Below, piece after piece: positions 58,957 to 64,000 of a DNA stretch of 64,000 nt. The translations under genes and the position numbers were made by a program. The stretch comes from Geothrix edaphica (GTDB taxonomy: Bacteria; Acidobacteriota; Holophagae; Holophagales; Holophagaceae), in the NCBI RefSeq assembly GCF_030268045.1, contig NZ_BSDC01000002.1, positions 124,001-188,000 on the forward strand, in the 5' to 3' direction. The stretch's first letter is position 1; each line of letters begins with the position of its first letter. The notes under the pieces are model-generated. The model had not been told where the DNA came from and made no database searches. It saw only the letters and a list, made by a program, of their open reading frames with translations.

Positions 58957-60981
58957 ATGGGTTCTACCCGCATTCTCTTCTCCCTGGCGGCTGTGTCCGC
59001 CCTTTCCCTGGCCGCCGAGGCCGACCGCAAGCCCGCCGAGGCCACGGTCACCGTCAGTGCCGAGAGCCAGCCCGTAGCGGTCGTCCGCACCCCGGCCCCG
59101 GTGCGCATCGTCGAGGCCGAGGAGCTGGCCCGCCTGGGCAGCCGCACCTTGGCGGATCTGCTGGAGGTCCTCCAGCCCGGCGCCGTGATGAGCACGGGCG
59201 GCACCGGCCAGCAGGCCTCGGCCTTTCTCAATGGCACCCTCAGCCGCAACGTGGTGGTCCTGCTGGACGGCTTGCGCCTGAACGATCCCACCGCCCTCAG
59301 TCCCGATCTGGGCGCGCTCAGCCTCGTGGGCATCGAGCGCGTGGAGCTGATCCTCGGCCCCTCCTCCGTGCTTTACGGCAGCGACGCCATCGGCGGCGTC
59401 ATCGCGCTCACCAGCACGGGTCGCGGGGCCGAGGGCTGCCACGGCCAGGCCGGCCTGAAGGGGGGTACGAATGGGCTGCTCGGCGGCACCGCCCAGGTGC
59501 AGGTCACGGGACCCCGCGGCTGGCTCGCCGCCGGCGCCGAAGCCCAGAAGCAGGAGAGTGGCTTCCCGGATGACGTGTTTCGCCAGGCCGGCGGCTTCCT
59601 GCGCATGGGGGCGAAACTGGGCGACGCGGACCTGACTGCCTTCTACCGCAACTCCGGCCAGACGGCTTCCATCCCCTTCACCACCTCCGGCTGGCCCGCG
59701 GCCCGCAGCTACGAGCCCCAGCGCGAGATGCGCACCCGCCAGGAGAGCTGGGGTGCCAGCCTGCACTGGACCCTGGCGCCAAGCCTGGTGATCGAGAACA
59801 CGCTCCAGGCCCTGGAGGGCCGCACCGGCGATCCCAGCGGACCCAAGCGGGAGCAGACGGATCGCGACTTCCGCCGCGTGGAGGATCAACTGACCCTGCA
59901 CTGGACGCCCGCACCCACCTTCCGCCTGTCGGGTCGCCTCGAAGGCCGCGTGGACACCAGCCATGCCCAGAACTACTACGACCCGGCCACCTACGCCGCC
60001 GTGCAGTACCGGGGCGAGGGCCGCGACCTGGCCGGGGCCCTGGAGCTGCGCTGGACCCTCGCCGAGGGCCTCGACTGGGTGGCGGGTCTGCGCCGCGATG
60101 CCGGCCACCGCGACCTCATCCGCTACGACTCGGGCCTGCGCAGCCGCGCCGGCAGCGCCGAGGCGGGCACCTGGCGCACGGGCCTCAACTGGGTGACCGC
60201 CCCCGAGTTGCGCCTTTACGCCAGCGCGGGCCAGGGCTTCCGCATGCCCAACACCACGGAGTTCACCCTCAACGCCCAGGCCGCCAGCCAGGACGGCGTG
60301 GCCTACCCGATCCTGCCTGAGCGCAGCCGCACCCTCCAGGTCGGCGCCACGGGTCAGTTCGCGGACCACTGGGAGTACCGCCTGGAGGCCCAGCGCACCC
60401 GCATCAGCGATCTCCTCGCCTATGTCTACGACACCAGCTTCGCGTTTCCGCCGCTGTTCACGTCCCACTACGCGAACCAGGGTTCCATCCGGGCCCAGAG
60501 CCTGGAAGGCGCCCTGGGCTGGCGCGGGGGCGAGGCCGTGGCCTATGGCTGGGACCTCATCCTCCGCAGCCAGGAGACCCGCGATCTCGACCACGACACG
60601 GAGGGCGACCGCTTCGGCCAGCAGAACTCAGCGATCCTGCGGCATCCCTTCTTTACCGCGGCCATGGCGGGCTTCGTCCAGGCGAAGACCTGGCGCGCCG
60701 ATGTGCGCCTCGCCCGCGTGGGGCCCCGCTACGACCTGAACGACACCACCTACGAGGTGCTCAGCACTCGCAAGCCCTACCGCGACCTCAGCGCAGGCTT
60801 CTCCTGCGAGCCCGTGCAGCACCTCACCCTGGCCCTCCGCGGCGAGCACCTGCTCCAGCGGAAACAGACCGTCGAGGATTGGCTCAGCGGCCGCTACGAT
60901 CAGGAGGGCGATGCCAGCCTGGTCTATGGCTTCCCCGCGCCTGGGCCCCGCTGGACCCTCGCCGCGACCTGGAGGTGGTGA
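58957..60981 (+). CDS. btuB: TonB-dependent cobalamin receptor
   Basis: 674 aa. Signal peptide GSTRILFSLAAVSALSLAAE, plug domain (ADLLEVLQPGAVMSTGGTGQ, NVVVLLDGLRLNDP, GPSSVLYGSDAIGGVIALTS), then a 22-strand-type beta barrel ending LAATWRW with terminal Trp. No obvious TonB box seen. Downstream of the B12 riboswitch and coupled to the ABC genes. ATG 58957 fits GGAGG better than 58942/58954. Confidence 0.93.
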   Translation: MGSTRILFSLAAVSALSLAAEADRKPAEATVTVSAESQPVAVVRTPAPVRIVEAEELARLGSRTLADLLEVLQPGAVMSTGGTGQQASAFLNGTLSRNVVVLLDGLRLNDPTALSPDLGALSLVGIERVELILGPSSVLYGSDAIGGVIALTSTGRGAEGCHGQAGLKGGTNGLLGGTAQVQVTGPRGWLAAGAEAQKQESGFPDDVFRQAGGFLRMGAKLGDADLTAFYRNSGQTASIPFTTSGWPAARSYEPQREMRTRQESWGASLHWTLAPSLVIENTLQALEGRTGDPSGPKREQTDRDFRRVEDQLTLHWTPAPTFRLSGRLEGRVDTSHAQNYYDPATYAAVQYRGEGRDLAGALELRWTLAEGLDWVAGLRRDAGHRDLIRYDSGLRSRAGSAEAGTWRTGLNWVTAPELRLYASAGQGFRMPNTTEFTLNAQAASQDGVAYPILPERSRTLQVGATGQFADHWEYRLEAQRTRISDLLAYVYDTSFAFPPLFTSHYANQGSIRAQSLEGALGWRGGEAVAYGWDLILRSQETRDLDHDTEGDRFGQQNSAILRHPFFTAAMAGFVQAKTWRADVRLARVGPRYDLNDTTYEVLSTRKPYRDLSAGFSCEPVQHLTLALRGEHLLQRKQTVEDWLSGRYDQEGDASLVYGFPAPGPRWTLAATWRW

Positions 60982-61835
60982 TGCGACGCTGGCTTGCCTT
61001 CCTGCTGCTGGCCATCCTGTCGTCAGCGGCGGGCCTGCCCCTCCTGGCGGCGCGGCCCCAGCGGGTGGTGAGCCAGGCCGTGGGCACCGATGAGCTGCTG
61101 CTGGCCCTGGCGGATCCCGGCCAGATCGCCGCCCTGAGCCACATCGGCCGGGACGTGCGGTTCAGCGTCGTGGCGGCCGAGGCGAAGCGGTTCCCGGCCC
61201 TCAAGGACAGCGATGCGGAAAGCGTGCTGCGCTTCCGGCCCGACCTGGTGCTGGCTGCCAGCTTCACCCGCCCTGAGACCCTGGCCCTGCTTCGGCGGGC
61301 CGGGGTCCGGCTCGTGGTGCTGGACCGCTTCGACAGCCTGGAGGACGTCTACGCCAGCCTCCGGATCCTGGGCCGTGAGCTGGGCCAGGAGGCCCGCGCC
61401 GAGGCCCTCATCGCCCAGTGTCGTGCCCGGGTGCAGGCCCTCGCGGAGCGCCTCAGGGGCGCCCGCCCCGTCCGCGTGCTCACCGCCGGGGCCTATCCCT
61501 TCACCGCCGGCGCCGGCACCACCTTCCAGGATCTCTGCGACCACGCAGGCGCCCTGAACGTGGCCGCCGAGGCCGGGCTCAGGGGCCACGCCCCCACGCC
61601 CTCCGAGAAGCTGCTCACCTGGAACGCCGAGGTGCTGGTGATCTCCGGGGACCGGCCCGACGGCTCGGACGCCCGCGCCCGCCTGGCGGAGATCCCCCAC
61701 TACCGCGCCCTGCCCGCCTTCAAGGCCGGTCGCTTCGCGGTCATCCCCGGCGCCCTCATGTCCAGCGTCTCCCACCACCGCATCGACGCCTACGAGCTGC
61801 TGGCCCGGGCCCTCCATCCCGAGCGCCTCCGGTGA
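60981..61835 (+). CDS. btuF: Cobalamin-binding periplasmic protein
   Basis: 284 aa, signal peptide RRWLAFLLLAILSSAAGLP. PBP of the BtuF/FepB type: PQRVVSQAVGTDELLLAL, LRFRPDLVLAASFT, then LTAGAYPFTAGAGTTFQD and a C-terminal half ending SSVSHHRIDAYELLARAL. TGATG overlap with btuB. Confidence 0.9.
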   Translation: MRRWLAFLLLAILSSAAGLPLLAARPQRVVSQAVGTDELLLALADPGQIAALSHIGRDVRFSVVAAEAKRFPALKDSDAESVLRFRPDLVLAASFTRPETLALLRRAGVRLVVLDRFDSLEDVYASLRILGRELGQEARAEALIAQCRARVQALAERLRGARPVRVLTAGAYPFTAGAGTTFQDLCDHAGALNVAAEAGLRGHAPTPSEKLLTWNAEVLVISGDRPDGSDARARLAEIPHYRALPAFKAGRFAVIPGALMSSVSHHRIDAYELLARALHPERLR

Positions 61836-62818
61836 GAGCCCGCCTGGCCATCCCCGTCCTCGTGGCGCTGCTGGTTCTGGCCTTCCTGGCCTCCCTGGCC
61901 TTCGGGGAACTGCGGCTCTCCTACACCCAGGTGCTGTCGGCGCTGATGGGTGGTGGCGATGACATCGCCCGCACGGTGGTGCGCGACTTCCGCCTGCCCC
62001 GGGCCCTGGTGGGCATGGCGGCGGGCGCGGCCCTGGGCGCCAGCGGCGTGGTCATGCAGGCCTTCTTCCGCAACCCGCTCGCCAGCCCCGGCCTGCTGGG
62101 CGTGAGCAGCGGCGGCGCCCTGGGGGCCGTGGCCGTGCTGGCCCTGGCCCCCGCCACGGGCTTCGCCGCCGCCACCCTCTGGGCCCTGCCAGCGGCCTCC
62201 ATCCTCGGAGCCTTCGGCGCCACCGGGGCGGTGCTGATGCTGGCCCAGCGCGGCGCCGGCACAGAGCGGCTGCTGCTCTCCGGCGTGGCCCTCAACGCGC
62301 TCCTTGGCGCGGGCACCAGCTTCCTGCTCACCACCACGGCCGGCCACTTCGAGGTGAATGCCCAGATCCTCTTCTGGCTCATGGGCGGCCTGGAGAGCCG
62401 CAGCTGGGAGCACGTGTGGATGGGCGTCCCCGCCATCTTCGTGGCGTGCCTGCTGCTGTTGCCGCTCGGCCGGGCCATGGACCTGCTGAGCCTGGGCGAG
62501 CAGAGCGCCCAGAGCCTGGGCGTGGATGTGCGCCGCCTGCGCCGCCACCTCATCATCCTCTCCACCGTCCTCACGGCCCTGGCCACGGCCGTGGGCGGCA
62601 TCATCGGTTTCGTGGGGCTGGTGGTGCCCCACATGCTCCGGATCGCCTTCGGCCCCGACCACCGGCGCCTGCTGCCCTATTCCATGCTGGGCGGTGCGGC
62701 CTTCCTCCTGGCCTGCGACCTGGTCACCCGCACCTTCCCCCTCGGGTTGCGGCTGGGTGTGGTCACCTCCCTCATCGGCGGCCCCTTCTTCCTATGGCTG
62801 CTGCGGAGGCCCCGATGA
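61832..62818 (+). CDS. btuC: Cobalamin ABC transporter permease
   Basis: 328 aa FecCD/BtuC permease with ~10 TM helices; signature RLPRALVGMAAGAALGASGV, MQAFFRNPLASPGLLGVSSG, and GFVGLVVPHMLRIAFGPDHR contacting the ATPase. GTG start overlapping the btuF stop (GTGA). Confidence 0.93.
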   Translation: MRARLAIPVLVALLVLAFLASLAFGELRLSYTQVLSALMGGGDDIARTVVRDFRLPRALVGMAAGAALGASGVVMQAFFRNPLASPGLLGVSSGGALGAVAVLALAPATGFAAATLWALPAASILGAFGATGAVLMLAQRGAGTERLLLSGVALNALLGAGTSFLLTTTAGHFEVNAQILFWLMGGLESRSWEHVWMGVPAIFVACLLLLPLGRAMDLLSLGEQSAQSLGVDVRRLRRHLIILSTVLTALATAVGGIIGFVGLVVPHMLRIAFGPDHRRLLPYSMLGGAAFLLACDLVTRTFPLGLRLGVVTSLIGGPFFLWLLRRPR

Positions 62819-63537
62819 CCGTCGCCCTCCACGCTTCTGGCTTGTCCGTGCCCGGCCGCCTGGAGGCGGTGTCGCTGGACCTGGGCCCGGGCGAGCTGGT
62901 GGCGATGGTGGGGCCCAACGGGGCCGGCAAGTCCACGCTGATCCAGGCGCTGGCAGGACTGCTGCCCGCCCACGGGACGGTCCAGTGGAATGGACAAGCG
63001 CTGTCGAGCATACCCGTGGCTGAGCGCGGGCGCCTCCTGGCCTGGGTGGGTCAGGAGGCCCACTTCGAGTTCGCCTTCCCCGTGCGGGAGGTGGTGGCCC
63101 AGGGCCGGTACGCCTGGGGCGACGATCTCACAGGGGTGGCTGAGGCTCTGGCGGAACTGGACCTCACCTTCCTCGCGGATCGCCCCGCCACGCGGCTTTC
63201 CGGGGGCGAGCGCCACCGCGTAGGGCTCGCCCGGGCCCTGGCCACCCGGGCGCCCATCCAGCTCTGGGACGAGCCCGTGGCCCAGCTCGATGTCCGGCAC
63301 GCGCTCGAGGTGATGCGCCTGGCCCGGCGTCTGGTGGACGGCGGCGGCACCGTGGTGGTGAGCCTCCATGACCTGCGCGCCGCCTACCGCTTCGACCGCG
63401 TGCTGGTGCTGGACCGCGGCCGCCTCGTGGGGAACGGCAGGCCCCACGAGGTCCTCACCGCCGACCTCATCCGCCAGGTCTTCCGCGTGGAGGCCACCTT
63501 CGTGGAGAGCCTGGTGCCGGAGCTGCCGGAGCGCTGA
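62815..63537 (+). CDS. btuD: Cobalamin ABC transporter ATPase
   Basis: 240 aa. Walker A GPNGAGKST, Q-loop WVGQEA, signature LSGGERHRVGLARAL, Walker B-like IQLWDEPVAQLD, switch His in VSLHDLRAA. ATGA-coupled to btuC. Last gene of the btuBFCD operon. Confidence 0.94.
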   Translation: MTVALHASGLSVPGRLEAVSLDLGPGELVAMVGPNGAGKSTLIQALAGLLPAHGTVQWNGQALSSIPVAERGRLLAWVGQEAHFEFAFPVREVVAQGRYAWGDDLTGVAEALAELDLTFLADRPATRLSGGERHRVGLARALATRAPIQLWDEPVAQLDVRHALEVMRLARRLVDGGGTVVVSLHDLRAAYRFDRVLVLDRGRLVGNGRPHEVLTADLIRQVFRVEATFVESLVPELPER

Positions 63538-63815
63538 CCCGCCTCAGACCTGCATGCCTTCGAATTGACTAGGGCAGGCCTTCATTGTGATGGTCCAACG
63601 TTCCATCACACGATTAGTCGCATCTTATAAATAATTGATTAATTTGAATCTTAATAGTTGGCCCAGAACATGCTCCCTGGTTCGTGAGAGGCCTTTGACG
63701 GCGCCCGGCTCAGAGGGTCCTTAACCAAGGAATCCCAGGGATCGTTCTGCGATGCGCTGCGGCCAGGTAAGCGTCGAGGCCTCTCACCAATATCGCGAAG
63801 GCGAACCGGGACGGC
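63538..63815. other. Non-coding intergenic region after btuD
   Basis: No ORF supported. Contains palindrome TGTGATGG-N9-CCATCACA (63586-63610, operator or weak hairpin), an AT-rich stretch (63620-63660) and the structured element 63684-63787. No clear T-tailed terminator seen. Confidence 0.6.
63684..63787. repeat. 104-nt structured element with AACCAAGGAATC core
   Basis: Closed by an 11-bp perfect inverted repeat GTGAGAGGCCT (63684-63694) / AGGCCTCTCAC (63777-63787). The core AACCAAGGAATC at 63723-63734 matches that at 15153-15164. It may be a structured RNA or a second palindromic element. Confidence 0.55.
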
Positions 63816-64000
63816 TCACGCTGGCTGTTTTCGCCCCAGCACCCACCCCAGCCCCACGGGCCCGGCCACGGTGGTGAGCAGGAGGGCGCCGATGATGCCC
63901 GCCTGGATGTCGGGGGCCAGCAGGGGAGCCCCGTTCAGCTGGAGCTGGGCCCCCGTGGCCACGAAGATGAGGCCCACCTCACCGCGGGGCACCATGCCCC
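63816..64000 (-). CDS. Cation/proton antiporter (CPA2 type), C-terminal fragment
   Basis: Open frame from the right edge to TGA at 63818-63816. Begins GMVPRGEVGLIFVATGAQL, the typical late transmembrane signature of KefB/Na+/H+-exchanger-type antiporters, and ends LLTTVAGPVGLGWVLGRKQP. Only the last ~60 residues are in the window. Confidence 0.8.
   Translation of the reverse strand, partial: GMVPRGEVGLIFVATGAQLQLNGAPLLAPDIQAGIIGALLLTTVAGPVGLGWVLGRKQPA

Overview
The window is a GC-rich bacterial chromosome segment, mostly densely packed housekeeping genes on both strands with many ATGA/GTGA overlaps. A eukaryote-type citrate synthase, a divergent two-subunit ATP-citrate lyase-like enzyme, MglA/MglB polarity proteins, S-box and B12 riboswitches and a bufferin-like operon together suggest an Acidobacteriota of the Holophaga/Geothrix kind. 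That assignment is an inference from gene content; no rRNA gene is present to confirm it. Layout: 0-5.4 kb, citrate synthase facing an unusual ACL-like pair. 5.4-10.1 kb, pyrG, argS, an orphan N-terminal transketolase half and rpsT. 10.1-10.4 kb, a tandem duplication of the rpsT 3' end with its terminator and a palindromic hairpin. 10.4-18.5 kb, a DUF5329-like protein, gluQ, a deoxyhypusine-synthase-like protein, mannose-1-P guanylyltransferase with a separate cupin, pfkA coupled to a basic secreted peptide, and thiC. 18.6-22.8 kb, a PfpI-family protein, a DapF-fold protein that has lost both catalytic cysteines coupled to an M20 deacylase (with a Cys-rich mini-ORF in front), then a SAM-I riboswitch controlling a MetB-type enzyme. 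23.3-25.3 kb, a three-gene operon of a small Cys-rich exported peptide, a DUF692 enzyme and a DUF2063-type partner, resembling the bufferin RiPP system. 25.6-30.6 kb, an HTH protein, an FMN-binding protein, and CheB, CheB-CheR-PAS and PAS signalling proteins. 31.0-39.1 kb is an integrative element of 8,077 bp inserted in the 3' end of tRNA-Asn(GTT). It is bounded by 46-bp att repeats and carries a tyrosine integrase, a ribbon-helix-helix regulator with a palindromic operator, an AlpA-like protein, a primase/helicase (TOPRIM + DUF3987) and a string of very small overlapping genes. It has no recognisable capsid or defence cargo, so it is satellite-like. After the element come mglBA, deoC, a Lys/Ala repeat protein, an NtrC-type regulator, xseB-ispA-dxs (isoprenoid precursors), a 5'-nucleotidase-type enzyme, a ThiF/MoeB E1-like protein whose 5' end is duplicated around a palindromic repeat, rdgB, an MgtA-type ATPase, an EamA transporter, an M23 peptidase, mtnP, and a complete cobalamin riboswitch-btuB-btuF-btuC-btuD uptake operon. 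The right edge holds the 3' end of a cation/proton antiporter. A 30-nt palindromic hairpin (TCTCG-GTATCSCC-NNN-GGSGATAC-CGAGA) recurs at five intergenic positions, twice together with ~104-bp duplications of the neighbouring gene end. Two further intergenic elements share the core AACCAAGGAATC inside long closing stems. The best candidates for little-described biology are the bufferin-like operon, the Cys-less DapF/M20 pair, the divergent ACL and the palindrome-associated gene-end duplications.
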